Origin: Bacteroides reticulotermitis JCM 10512
Lineage (GTDB): Bacteria > Bacteroidota > Bacteroidia > Bacteroidales > Bacteroidaceae
Direction of reading: 5' to 3'
Length of the DNA stretch: 64,000 nt
Assembly (NCBI RefSeq): GCF_000517545.1
Contig: NZ_BAIV01000016.1
Location: forward strand, 1 to 64,000
Shown: piece after piece, positions 35,086 through 44,363 of the stretch
How the letters are laid out: every line of letters begins with the position of its first letter
Position numbering within the stretch: the first letter of the stretch is position 1
The notes under the pieces: generated by a model
What the model saw: the letters and a program-made list of their open reading frames with translations, nothing else
Databases searched by the model: none
What the model was told of the DNA's origin: nothing
Translations under genes and position numbers: made by a program

Positions 35086-36075
35086 TTATTTATTATTGTT
35101 TATATAGCATTTATTTCCTTTAATCACATAACTGAAATCTCCCACCACCTGCGATACAATCTTCATTACCTCTTCTAAAGAAGCCTGTTGCCGGAAACGG
35201 AAACTATACGTATTATCCTTCAGACTGTGCAGGCTATACACAAACGTATACGGGAACTTACGTTCAAGACTCGTAAAAATATCTTCCAGATGCATATTGC
35301 TAAAAACCAGTTCGCCCCGCTGCCAAGCAGTTACATAATCCACCTGAGGCAATTCCAAGCTATGCTTTTGCGTATGCTTATTATAAGCCAACTGCTCATT
35401 CGGCTTCAAGATAACATGCGTAGCCAGATTGTTAAACTCCACCTTCACACTACCTTCCAGTAAAGTCGCTATCAGTTCGTCATTCTCCGGATACGCATTT
35501 ACATTAAACTCCGTGCCCAGAGCCGTAATTTGAAAATCATTCGCTTTCACAATAAACGGATGTTCTTTATCCGGCTGTACTTGGAAATTAGCCTCCCCGA
35601 TCAGATACACACTGCGGGTTTTGCCATTAAACTGTTCCGGATAGAGCAACGTAGTTTTAGAATTCAGCATCACTCGCGTACCATCGGGCAATGTCAGCTC
35701 CCGTACCTCAGCCGTAGGCGTATAATATTCTATTAAATCTTTAGGTTCATTATCGTGTTCCAATATCAAATAGACCGAAACAGTAGACACCGCCAACAAA
35801 AGAACAGCCACCGCCTGCCATATACGCAACTGATAGTTTCTGCCGGGAGTAACGGCCTCCCTCATACCGATATTCCGTTGCATACGCTGCACGGATTGTT
35901 GCATATTGCGGGGAGCTTTCTCTTCACCTGCCCTGTTCCACAACATACCGAGCGCTTCGTTCTTTTCTTCAGCGTGCTCTTCGTCCGCCAACCATTGGCG
36001 CACCTTCTTTTGCGTGTTCGCTGAATAATCGTTGCGACTGAATAAATCGATAATTTGTTGAATATAATTTTTCAT
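35086..36075 (-). CDS. FecR-family anti-sigma factor
   Basis: Inner-membrane anti-sigma protein of 329 residues. Residues 1-85 are the cytoplasmic sigma-binding part (starting MKNYIQQIIDLFSRNDYS), one membrane span lies at about 86-104 (IWQAVAVLLLAVSTVSVYLI), and the periplasmic FecR domain follows, with LTLPDGTRVMLNSKTTLLYPEQF and the VYLIGEANFQVQPDKEHPFIV block. The C-terminal part (from about 255) resembles an STN-like interaction module. It receives the signal from the STN domain of SusC. I chose the ATG at 36075 over 36105. It lies 48 bases downstream of the sigma gene. Confidence 0.93.
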   Translation of the reverse strand: MKNYIQQIIDLFSRNDYSANTQKKVRQWLADEEHAEEKNEALGMLWNRAGEEKAPRNMQQSVQRMQRNIGMREAVTPGRNYQLRIWQAVAVLLLAVSTVSVYLILEHDNEPKDLIEYYTPTAEVRELTLPDGTRVMLNSKTTLLYPEQFNGKTRSVYLIGEANFQVQPDKEHPFIVKANDFQITALGTEFNVNAYPENDELIATLLEGSVKVEFNNLATHVILKPNEQLAYNKHTQKHSLELPQVDYVTAWQRGELVFSNMHLEDIFTSLERKFPYTFVYSLHSLKDNTYSFRFRQQASLEEVMKIVSQVVGDFSYVIKGNKCYINNNK

Positions 36076-36123
36076 TGTTTTTCTATCGTTATATATTAAA
36101 TACACCCCAAATACACATACTAC

Positions 36124-36672
36124 TTAAAAAGAAAGAAGAAAAAATAGAAGAAGGAGGATTTTCTTCAATTCAATCAGTGCCAGATAGACCTGATGTTCTA
36201 CCGTGCGAACGGAAATATTCAGTTGTTCCGCTATTTCTTTATAACTTAATTCCTTGAAGCGACTCATTTCAAATATCATCCTGCGGCGTTCCGGCATTTT
36301 CTCCAACGTCAAACCGATAACCATCAACATCTCTTTGTAATAGACATTTTTCAGTATATCTTCCGTTTCAGTGAGTTCATAAAGCACTGTTTTCTCCAGC
36401 ACCTCTTGTTGATACTCTTGCACGATTTGTTGATGTTTAAAGATATTTAGAATCATATTTCTGGTCATAATAAAAAGATAGCCATCCAAGTCCCTATCAT
36501 TATTTAGCCAGGTATCAGGTTGCAACCAAAGTTTGCAAAACACGTCTTGAGCCACGTCTTCCGCTTCTGTTTCCGATTTAAGTAACATGCGGGCAAAATT
36601 CTTCACTTGAGGAAATTTCGCTTTAAAAAAACGTTGAAATTTCTCTTCAATATGTCTTTCATTATCTTTCAT
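36124..36672 (-). CDS. ECF-type RNA polymerase sigma factor
   Basis: Sigma factor of 182 residues. Region 2 is visible around FFKAKFPQVKNFARMLLKSE, DVAQDVFCKLW and DGYLFIMTRNMILN (about 10-85), and region 4 at about 125-170 (PERRRMIFEMSRFKELSYKEIAEQLNISVRTVEHQVYLAL). It would direct transcription of the susC-led operon when released by FecR. I start at the ATG 36672; the frame is open to 36720, but those residues are unlikely. The C-terminus ends in a very hydrophobic LLLLFFLLSF stretch, which is common in this Bacteroides group. Confidence 0.93.
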   Translation of the reverse strand: MKDNERHIEEKFQRFFKAKFPQVKNFARMLLKSETEAEDVAQDVFCKLWLQPDTWLNNDRDLDGYLFIMTRNMILNIFKHQQIVQEYQQEVLEKTVLYELTETEDILKNVYYKEMLMVIGLTLEKMPERRRMIFEMSRFKELSYKEIAEQLNISVRTVEHQVYLALIELKKILLLLFFLLSF

Positions 36673-36835
36673 TTTTCTAGTATATAGCAGGTTCAGTAAA
36701 GTAAAATTAGAAACATTCAACTATTTTCATACAATAAAGCCACATAATTAAGTCAAATTCACAAGTAATTGCATTTCTTTGCTTATCAATTAATTTGATC
36801 AGATAGCTTCAATGAGGTTATTTTTTACAAGCGGA

Positions 36836-36877
36836 AAGCCGTTTGCAGCATGTAATCGTACAGTCAGCAAACGGCTT
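36836..36877 (-). terminator. Hairpin after the TonB receptor gene
   Basis: AAAGCCGTTTGC and GCAAACGGCTT form an 11-bp stem with a 20-base loop, 29 bases past the stop codon at 36906. No long T run follows. Confidence 0.55.
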
Positions 36878-36905
36878 CTTAAATATTGATTTTGAGGGAG
36901 TCCAC

Positions 36906-39170
36906 TCAATGTCCAAATCGTGATACATCCACTTTTTTATGATCTTTATCCTTATATCCGCCAAACTTATAACTGAACGATACAGCCACCCGGCGATTGT
37001 AGTAACCGGAATCCATAATCAGGTTCTGTCCTTTATACGCAATCGTAGCTTTCGGTGTCCCCAGTTCGAGCAAATCCGTACAACGGAGAGTCAGCGTTGC
37101 CCTGTCGCCACAGAATATCCACTTACCACCAACCGTTAGGTTGAAAACATTCTCGATGTCATAAGTACCCTGAATAGCCGGACTCTGATAACTAGCGTCC
37201 AAATCGAAGCTAATATGTTTAGACACCCGGAAATTATTCTTCAAAGAGAGCGACGTCACATACTTGCTGCGGTCGAACGGAATGTCGAAATAATCATCGC
37301 ACTTCTCTTTCAGCAGAAAACCGGCAACGCTGAAACGCGAATCCAACCAACTCCCGGCTTTGAACGGAACAATTACATTCACGCCCCAGTTTTGCATATA
37401 ATTCCAGTTTTGCGTTTTATAGATAAGTGCCAGTCTGTCCGTAGCCTGATAGGCAGCCTGCGTAAAGAAATCTTTTTTATGGGTATAGAATAGCGTGAAA
37501 ATATATTTCCGCTTCAGAATATAATTCGCATTCACATTATAGCTACTCATGGGACGCAACTCCGGACTTCCGTGTATCTCCGCATACCCGTCCAAATAAG
37601 TAATTGACGACTGCATATCCCAATAACTCGGATATGCTTTGTCCGAAGACAACGAAAACTGAAAGATCTGATCCGGCGAACTCATAAACGTCAGAGATGC
37701 CTGTGGATATACCGACCATTTGTGATAATCGCCAATCGTATAGTATTCGCCCGTGCCTGAGACAGAGAAAGTAGTGCGTTCGGACAACTTCTTATCCACA
37801 TTTACATAAAACGAAGCTGTGTGCTCTTCCAATTTCGACGAAGTGTTCTGTGTTTCCAAATCACCCGCTACATTCGAATAAGTCTGCGCGTCATCATCCT
37901 TCACCAATGCATAAGCTGCTCCATATCCCAACTTCCAGTTATTCGCCAATTCATGTTTCTGATCTGCCATGAATGAGTAGCGATAAATAGTTTGCTCACC
38001 GGACAAGTCGAAAGAGTTCGCCTGTTCATCCCGAAGCGTACTCTTCAAATGCTGCTCTTTGCCCGATTTATAAGAAGTATAATCCATGTTCAAGTCCAAT
38101 CCGAAGCCCGAACGATAGGAAGCCGCCACATTGTGCATCCAACTGTCACCCTGCCGCGATACATGACTCTCCTGATAGCTTCCCGACGTACGGCTGTCTC
38201 CTTTGTCCGATGGAGAGAAACTTCCCGTATACGCCAGACTCAACCAACCGTTCTCCGGTAGATTGTATTCAAAAGCTCCACGTAAATCATGCTGCCAACC
38301 TTTTTCCGACAGGTTTTGCTCCTGCCGAATCTCATAGACTTTATCTTTCAGCGTGTGATTCGACTCCGTTTTGATATGCGTAAAGCCCTTCATCTGCCCG
38401 GCATTATACATAAAATCGAAAGCATATTGAGGAGTCGTCAACCGGAAGTTCCCGTTCATATACCCCGAACTGTAATACTGATTGTTATATCCTGTTTTCA
38501 CTTCACCCTGAAACGAAGAAGTTGCAGCCCGTTTCATCACCAGATTCACCGCAGCACCCCGAACGTGATACTGAGGAGGGGCGCTATACATCACCTCCGC
38601 CTTCTCGATACGATCAACCGGCGTACTTTTAAGCAAAGTCTCCAGTTGTCCGGCAGTCATTGTAGTCGGCTTTCCGTTAATGATAACCGCCAGGCTCGCC
38701 GCACCTGCCAACGAAAGAGCACCATCGCTCTCGCTGATACCCGGCAACTCTTTGATAGCCTCGTACGCATTGCTGATAGATTTCCGTTGCGACAAAGCAG
38801 CAAGGTCATAACTCAGCCGCCCATCTTCCACGCGTACCAACGGGCGTTCGGCCTTAATCACCACCTCATCCAGAAACTCCGTATTATCTTCCAGATAAAG
38901 CGTATCTCGTAACATTCCTTCCTCCACGAATTTTGTTTGATAAGCCAAATGCTGCAACTTCAACCGAAACTTTGCCGGACGATTCGTCAACCGAAAAAGA
39001 CCATTGGCATCCGTTATTGTACCTTCGACAAACGCCGAGTCCACGGTTTGCAACATAACCGCCACCCCTTCGACAGGTTCTTTCGCCTGATCGAATATAT
39101 AGCCTTGCAATTGTTGAGCTTTGACCGTGAGACAGCAAAAGACTGCCATACATAAACCTAAATACTTCAT
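36906..39170 (-). CDS. TonB-dependent outer-membrane receptor
   Basis: Outer-membrane receptor of 754 residues. Signal peptide 1-18 (cleaved before QQLQGY), a carboxypeptidase-regulatory-like domain (about 20-105, LQGYIFDQAKEPVEGVAVMLQ), a plug domain (RKSISNAYEAIKELPGISESDGALSLAGAASLAVIINGKP), and a long barrel of the OMP_b-brl type. It lacks the SusC signature motifs and has no SusD partner, so its substrate may be an iron complex, a peptide or another small ligand. No adjacent regulator is obvious. The family assignment is firm, the ligand is not. Confidence 0.9.
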   Translation of the reverse strand: MKYLGLCMAVFCCLTVKAQQLQGYIFDQAKEPVEGVAVMLQTVDSAFVEGTITDANGLFRLTNRPAKFRLKLQHLAYQTKFVEEGMLRDTLYLEDNTEFLDEVVIKAERPLVRVEDGRLSYDLAALSQRKSISNAYEAIKELPGISESDGALSLAGAASLAVIINGKPTTMTAGQLETLLKSTPVDRIEKAEVMYSAPPQYHVRGAAVNLVMKRAATSSFQGEVKTGYNNQYYSSGYMNGNFRLTTPQYAFDFMYNAGQMKGFTHIKTESNHTLKDKVYEIRQEQNLSEKGWQHDLRGAFEYNLPENGWLSLAYTGSFSPSDKGDSRTSGSYQESHVSRQGDSWMHNVAASYRSGFGLDLNMDYTSYKSGKEQHLKSTLRDEQANSFDLSGEQTIYRYSFMADQKHELANNWKLGYGAAYALVKDDDAQTYSNVAGDLETQNTSSKLEEHTASFYVNVDKKLSERTTFSVSGTGEYYTIGDYHKWSVYPQASLTFMSSPDQIFQFSLSSDKAYPSYWDMQSSITYLDGYAEIHGSPELRPMSSYNVNANYILKRKYIFTLFYTHKKDFFTQAAYQATDRLALIYKTQNWNYMQNWGVNVIVPFKAGSWLDSRFSVAGFLLKEKCDDYFDIPFDRSKYVTSLSLKNNFRVSKHISFDLDASYQSPAIQGTYDIENVFNLTVGGKWIFCGDRATLTLRCTDLLELGTPKATIAYKGQNLIMDSGYYNRRVAVSFSYKFGGYKDKDHKKVDVSRFGH

Positions 39171-39224
39171 AGTTTGCGTGCGTTAATGTTAGATATAAGT
39201 AATACCGGAGAAAAACAAAAGCGT

Positions 39225-39232
39225 ACAAATTT
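39225..39232 (-). promoter_or_regulatory. TonB receptor -7 box
   Basis: The minus strand reads TAAATTTG, 55 bases before the ATG at 39170. The -33 region is not conserved. Confidence 0.4.
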
Positions 39233-39430
39233 ATAAAAATAAAATACAATCTCTTTATTTTTCAGTCTTTTTATCAGACAAAAAGACACCAGCTCCTCCC
39301 AAAAGCCAAACATACGTATAGTTTATGCTTATTTATTTCAATTCGAAGCAAGTAGCGCACACTACAGATACGGCTTTATTCTACTTAAATAAAAATCCTC
39401 AAGGAAGTGTTTATTTACAGAAAAACGAGT

Positions 39431-40579
39431 TCAGAACAGATTAATACCAAACTCCACCATAGCCGCCGTGACAACCGTTTTGGGATGCGAGAAGATTGTA
39501 TAGAAGGTAGGTTTGATGGTCACGTACTTATTCAGATTATACCTCACAAAGACCTCAATCGTATGCTCCGTCCGGTCCCGGACACCATCTTCCTCTGCCG
39601 ACTGATAATATAGTTGAGTAAGCCCAATGCCGGCGACATCGGTGCGCGAACGCGAAAAGAAACCACTGGCTATCAAACCAACAGCTGAATAGCCATACGC
39701 AACGTTGCGGTTCTTCACCGCATACGAACCTTGCAGAAAAGCACCTGCCGTTCGACCCTCACGCTGATAAAAATCGTGCTCGCCAAAGGCGTAAAAGGTA
39801 TAGTTGTTCGCATAACTGCGCTCGACATCTCGAATCGACGGGAATCTCTTATTGTGGTAAACCGCTCCTATACCAAACATATGAGCGGGGAACTGTGTCG
39901 AGTCGGAAACATACTTCAGTTCGGTCATGGACAGAACTCCGTCTTTGCGTGGATTAGCACGCCACTTCATGTTGAAACGATCTTCATCAATATCCGCCAC
40001 CCGGCCGTTGAACAAGGCAGTCAACGCAGACCAGTTCGCATTGATCTGGTAAGAGGCAGCCAATCCTAATCCGGCAGTAGGATAATTAGGCAGCGAATAG
40101 TTGAGAGACAATGTAGGGAAAGTGCCATACGAACTGCCCGAAAAAGCATCCGTAAAGGGCTGACACATAAAATCATCCGTGATATTCATCAAACCTCCTC
40201 GAATACCGAATCGGCCTAATTGCTGATGATACCATAACTCCCACGCCAGCAACGCATGGTTGCCCGCTTCGATGCTACAGATGGCCTGCATATCATAAAT
40301 TGTTGTGGCGGAAACTCCCTTACCATGCGTACTTAGCACCTCCGCACTAAACGTCCCACCTTTCCACCAGCGGGCAGCTTCTGTATTCAACTGAAAACCT
40401 ACGTCGAGCAATCCCATGTATTGCAACGAACGCCTGCCACCTCCACTGAAATTGTTTATCACATCGCCTGTGTAACTTACTTTAGGCAGAAAAGCTTTTT
40501 CATCCTGCGCATAACCTGCCGAACAGATACACACAGCGCACAAGATCACAACAATACCATTTTTCAATGTTCCAACCAC
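39431..40579 (-). CDS. Carbohydrate porin, OprB-like
   Basis: Outer-membrane beta-barrel protein of 382 residues with a signal peptide ending SAGYAQ. The opening YTGDVINNFSGGGRRSLQYMGLLDVGFQLNTE and the WWKGGTFSAEVLSTHGKG, YHQQLGRFGIRGGLMNITDDF and C-terminal FYTIFSHPKTVVTAAMVEFGINLF segments match the OprB carbohydrate-selective porin family. The frame begins with GTG at 40579; a TTG a few codons later is another possible start. It likely allows passive sugar uptake. Confidence 0.85.
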   Translation of the reverse strand: MVGTLKNGIVVILCAVCICSAGYAQDEKAFLPKVSYTGDVINNFSGGGRRSLQYMGLLDVGFQLNTEAARWWKGGTFSAEVLSTHGKGVSATTIYDMQAICSIEAGNHALLAWELWYHQQLGRFGIRGGLMNITDDFMCQPFTDAFSGSSYGTFPTLSLNYSLPNYPTAGLGLAASYQINANWSALTALFNGRVADIDEDRFNMKWRANPRKDGVLSMTELKYVSDSTQFPAHMFGIGAVYHNKRFPSIRDVERSYANNYTFYAFGEHDFYQREGRTAGAFLQGSYAVKNRNVAYGYSAVGLIASGFFSRSRTDVAGIGLTQLYYQSAEEDGVRDRTEHTIEVFVRYNLNKYVTIKPTFYTIFSHPKTVVTAAMVEFGINLF

Positions 40580-40605
40580 TTATCTATATTTTACAGCCTT
40601 ATCGA

Positions 40606-41531
40606 TCAACTATTTTTGCTCAAAATCAACGCCTTTTTCAGGTTGGCGAAATCCTCCAGAAACTTAGTTCGGTCTTTATTGCCGATACGCAACGTATTCG
40701 CATGATCGTATTTGAAATGCTTTAATTTATGACTCGTATTTTTCAATGTCACAACCAGGCCTTCGTCGGTGAGCTTACACTTCACAAAAGGTTCTTTTTC
40801 ATTATCACTGCGAGATACCTCAAAGCCATCCGCCCCAAAAGTAACCTGCTGCAGAGGGATCGATAAGTTGAATACCAGAAAACCATAAATATCTTTCAGC
40901 GTACCTAATATGTCGGGCGAAAAGTGCTCCTCTTCTTGCAGATGATAGAATAACTCACCGTCCAACACAATATCTTCCAGAATCTCCGCTTCGATGTTTT
41001 TGTCCCACAGTCCCAACTCTTTACGGCAATAATCCGAGAAGCGGAATATGGTATGTTTATCTGCGGAGGTCAGTCGAAGCAAACGGGTTTCCGGTTCGTA
41101 ATTTCGCGTAATGCCTGATAGATCATCCGAAATTCATGTATGGTCTTTTCATCCGCAATCATAATCAATTTCGCCAGAATAAATTCCAAATCGACCAAGT
41201 CCGACCGCTTCATTTCCACCTGATTGTCATCATCTGCTTTTTTAAATATATCCTGCAGTGTATCAATAGCCAGATTATAAAGCGTCAATTTCTCCTCAAA
41301 GACTTTCTCATTCCGGCTCTTTTCTTCTTCCGTTTCGGTCTGTTTACTCAGTAGCACCATGGTGATAACGGCAGCAAATATAGTCCCGAAGATGGCCGAA
41401 GCAAACTCCTGAGCTGCATTCTGTTTCAAACTGGCAAACAAAGGTTCGAATGCGAGAAAAGCAGAGAAAGCGATTAGAAACACAAAAATGGCATTCCGGA
41501 AGTTTCCTTTTTTTCTAAATATATTCTTCAT
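40606..41531 (-). pseudogene. Membrane-anchored protein of unknown function, one-base frameshift
   Basis: Two overlapping frames (41531-41070 and 41082-40606) read as one protein if one A is added to AAA near 41102-41104, giving the junction ALRENYEPETRLLRLTSADK. The joined protein has about 308 residues: a basic N-terminus, two membrane spans (about 11-30 and 38-62), a coiled-coil segment with KQTETEEEKSRNEKVFEEKL, and a soluble C-terminal domain. The second frame has no ATG start, which favours the joined reading. No family was recognised. The predicted topology is an inner-membrane anchor with a cytoplasmic domain. Confidence 0.7.
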
Positions 41532-41607
41532 CTATCTCAATTTTACTAAATATTCAGGTTAGCAGACAAATATAATATATTTTCAATAAGAACCGTTGAA
41601 ATAACTA

Positions 41608-41647
41608 CAAAAAAGAATAGCAACGTCGAGAATCGACGTTGCTATTC
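41608..41647 (-). terminator. Strong terminator with a 15-bp perfect stem
   Basis: GAATAGCAACGTCGA (41615-41629) and TCGACGTTGCTATTC (41633-41647) pair completely with a 3-base loop, followed on the minus strand by six T. Confidence 0.9.
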
Positions 41648-41804
41648 AGGTCTAGTTTAGGAAAAGTGTTTTTGTAGTATTAATTAAACAAAAAGGGATT
41701 TAATACACCCACAGCATCACTTTGCTGCGGATACCAATTTACGAACATTTATTCAAAACAATAGAATCATTACTCAGTTAAGAGTATCTTACTCATTTAT
41801 TTAT
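41608..41804 (-). ncRNA. Candidate small RNA between two genes
   Basis: A 336-base gap holds a minus-strand -7 box (TATCTTTG, 41811-41818), an internal hairpin (CAGCA/TGCTG around 41712-41727), an 8-codon open frame MSKILLTE, and a perfect 15-bp terminator with a T run. This looks like a separate transcript of about 195 bases rather than the tail of the upstream Crp gene, but a long 3' UTR is possible. Confidence 0.45.
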
Positions 41805-41810
41805 CGTTAG

Positions 41811-41818
41811 CAAAGATA
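41811..41818 (-). promoter_or_regulatory. -7 box of the candidate small RNA
   Basis: The minus strand reads TATCTTTG, 50 bases after the stop codon of the Crp gene. No clear -33 box. Confidence 0.4.
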
Positions 41819-41867
41819 CGGCAGATTGGCACGCAAGATTTTGACTTTTATCAAAAAGCGACCAAAA

Positions 41868-42434
41868 TCAGACTTTTCTTCTAATCCGACTGAGTGTTTC
41901 CGGCGATACACCGAGATAAGAAGCGATATGTCCCAACGAAACTCGTTGCAACAGTTCCGGAAAGTCAGCGATCAATGCCGTGTACTTCGTCTTCGCACTT
42001 CGGGCGTGCAGCGAAGCAATACGCTCTTCAAACGCCAGACAATACTCCTCAACAATCTTCCGTCCGATATTGCTCAGTTCGAGATTGGTCTTATAGAGTT
42101 TGCTCAACGATTTTTTGGATATATAATAGATAGAAGAATCCTCCAGCACCTCCTGATATTCATCCGAAGGCAGGTGCGCGAAGAAAGACGAAGAAGTGAA
42201 CGAAGTCATATTCTCGGTACAAAACCAACTTGTAATCTCTTTATCGCCCCGGTAATAGTAGAAGCGTGTGATACCCTTCTCCATTACATACAGACGATCG
42301 TTGATCTGTCCCTTTCGGGTCAGCAAAGCCCCCTTCTTCTTAAAGCAATGCCGCACATACGGCAACAGCTCCTGTTCCGTTTCTTTGGAAACAGGGCCGT
42401 ACCGTCGTAAAGTTTCTATAAAAAAATGCTTCAT
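41868..42434 (-). CDS. Crp/Fnr-family transcriptional regulator
   Basis: Regulator of 188 residues with a cyclic-nucleotide-binding-like domain (about 20-110, LPYVRHCFKKKGALLTRKGQINDRLYVMEKGITRFYY) and a C-terminal helix-turn-helix (LGHIASYLGVSPETLSRIRRK). No Cys cluster for iron-sulfur binding is present. It lies 37 bases downstream of the M48 protease gene on the same strand, so it may be the last gene of that operon. Confidence 0.88.
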   Translation of the reverse strand: MKHFFIETLRRYGPVSKETEQELLPYVRHCFKKKGALLTRKGQINDRLYVMEKGITRFYYYRGDKEITSWFCTENMTSFTSSSFFAHLPSDEYQEVLEDSSIYYISKKSLSKLYKTNLELSNIGRKIVEEYCLAFEERIASLHARSAKTKYTALIADFPELLQRVSLGHIASYLGVSPETLSRIRRKV

Positions 42435-42471
42435 GTTGCAGCGAAATTATTTTCACTACAACACATTTCGA

Positions 42472-43409
42472 TTAAAATTGTTCCAGAATAGCGATTCGTT
42501 TTTCAATGGGTGGATGCGTAGCGAACAATCCGCGTATCCCACCCTTAGCCGGATGCTCGATAAAAAGCTGGGCAACGTCTTCACGTTCCACCGATTCCAC
42601 CTTGGGGCGTTGCGAGATCTTCCGCAAGGCCGAAGCCAAAGCCTGTGGTTGCTTCGTCATTTCCGCCGCACCGGCATCCGCCATATATTCACGCTTCCGT
42701 GAAATTGCGAATCGGAGCAAGATCGAGAAGAAATACCCCACCAACCAAGCAAGGCGATCAGCAAAATGACCACGATAGCCCCGCCATTATTCTTATCACG
42801 TCCACGAGTCCACGATGATGTCGCGGCGATTCGGAAAGCGATTTCCGCGATGAACATGAAAATCCCCACAAATACAATCGACACAATCAGCAAGCGGACG
42901 TCCCGGTTACGAATGTGCATCAGCTCATGAGCGATAACTCCTTCGAGTTCCGCATCATCCAGCGTATCGATAATTCCACGCGTCAGCGTGACCGTGTAAC
43001 TCTTCTTATTAATCCCACTAGCAAACGCATTGAGCGAATTTTCCTCAATCACATTGATCTTCGGCATCTCCATTCCCTGCGACATGCAAAGGTTCTCCAC
43101 TAGGTTGTAAACCCGTTTATTATCTCGTCGTTCCAGCGTATGAGCCTGCGTAGCTCGTTGAATCATGCTTGTGTTGAAAAAGTATGCGATCAGGAACCAT
43201 ACGGCTACGACGCCGAAAACAATCGGAGCCGTATGCAACAATCCGTTCAAAGCCAACTCATGCGGTTGCACCTCTTCCGTGCTTTGGAAAGCGATCACAT
43301 AAAAGAAAAGATAGACCAGCAGCAAGATCAGTGCCGGAAACATCAAAAGCAGCAGAGCCGTTTTCGTATTGTTCCTGCTCTGCTGGGTATGAATTCCTAC
43401 GTAAGTCAT
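42472..43409 (-). pseudogene. M48-family zinc metalloprotease (HtpX-like), one-base frameshift
   Basis: Membrane metalloprotease that degrades misfolded membrane proteins. The first frame (43409-42657) contains two N-terminal membrane spans and the zinc motif HELMH (in EGVIAHELMHIRNRD). It changes frame at GG, 42745-42746 on the opposite strand; adding one G restores LLGLVGYFFSILLRFAISRKREYMADAG, which includes the third zinc ligand Glu. The second frame (42744-42472) holds the end of the domain (ATHPPIEKRI). The joined length is 312 residues. It is 4 bases downstream of LemA, the usual partner of this protease in many bacteria. Confidence 0.9.
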
Positions 43410-43413
43410 AGGC

Positions 43414-43980
43414 CTAGAAACTTACCGTCGGAGCTTTATCCAACGTAGCACGGTCCGTACCTAGATCAAACATTTCCGCTTTATGGAATCCAAACATCGA
43501 AGCTACCAGGTTGGAAGGAAACACCTGTACAGCGTTATTAAGCTCTTTCGTAGCCGAGTTGAAGAAACGACGTACCGAAGCCAGCTTGTTTTCGATGTCG
43601 GACATCTCTTCCTGTAGTTGCAGAAAGTTCTGGTTAGCCTTCAAATCCGGATAAGCCTCCAGCGTAACTTTCAAACCCGAAAGCACACTCGACAACTGAT
43701 TCTCGGCAGTAATCTTACCATCAATCGTGGTAGCCGACACAGCCTGATTACGCAGCTCAATAACCCGAGCCAACGTCTCCCGCTCATGCTTGGCATAACC
43801 TTTCACTGTTTCCACCAATTGGGGAATCAAATCGTAACGTTGTTTAAGTTGCACATCGATATCCGCAAAAGCATTTTCACGATTGTTGCGCAACTTCACC
43901 AGATTGTTATAAACTGCAATTAAAAAAATGACGATTACCGCCAGTATAATCAATAGAATAGCTACTGTTCCCATATACAT
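43414..43980 (-). CDS. LemA-family protein
   Basis: Membrane-anchored helical protein of 188 residues. A single N-terminal span (about 6-24) is followed by NNLVKLRNNRENAFADIDVQLKQRYDLIPQLVETVKGYAKHE and the FNSATKELNNAVQVFPSNLVAS block, which defines the LemA family. A start two codons later (43974) is equally likely. It is co-directional with the M48 protease 4 bases downstream, a conserved pairing. The molecular function of LemA is not settled. Confidence 0.92.
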   Translation of the reverse strand: MYMGTVAILLIILAVIVIFLIAVYNNLVKLRNNRENAFADIDVQLKQRYDLIPQLVETVKGYAKHERETLARVIELRNQAVSATTIDGKITAENQLSSVLSGLKVTLEAYPDLKANQNFLQLQEEMSDIENKLASVRRFFNSATKELNNAVQVFPSNLVASMFGFHKAEMFDLGTDRATLDKAPTVSF

Positions 43981-44006
43981 TTATTGTTTTAGAATATATT
44001 AGAAGA

Positions 44007-44014
44007 CAAAAATA
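44007..44014 (-). promoter_or_regulatory. lemA -7 box
   Basis: The minus strand reads TATTTTTG, 27 bases before the start codon. The -33 position is weak. Confidence 0.4.
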
Positions 44015-44079
44015 ATCAAATAGTTTAGATTTCCGCATAATTCAGCGTTTTTTCTTCCGTTTTTCGGGGTTTGGCTGCG

Positions 44080-44268
44080 CTACTCTCCCACGTGCCAATC
44101 GTCCCAAAAAGTGGTGGCTACTAATTGTACGAATTTAAGAAGTAGTAAAAAAGTAATAAAAGGAACCATTCGCCATCTTATCCAGCTGTTTTTAGCAGCA
44201 TTTTCCTCCGTTTTTGAAAAAGACAAATTACGCCAATTTCGCATCGATTCAGCACTACGTAAAATCAA
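44080..44268 (-). CDS. Possible small membrane protein
   Basis: A 62-codon frame encoding a basic N-terminal half (RNWRNLSFSKTEENAAKNSW) and one hydrophobic segment (MVPFITFLLLLKFVQLVATTF). It lies downstream of the promoter at 44623-44655. Composition is compatible with a small single-span protein, but I have no family evidence and it may be chance. Confidence 0.2.
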   Translation of the reverse strand: MILRSAESMRNWRNLSFSKTEENAAKNSWIRWRMVPFITFLLLLKFVQLVATTFWDDWHVGE

Positions 44269-44363
44269 ATAAGATTACAATATAATTATCAAAGTATTGA
44301 TTATCTTAAAATTACAAAGAAATTAAATTCCTTTTATTCATCAACGATCATTCTTTACCGAAT

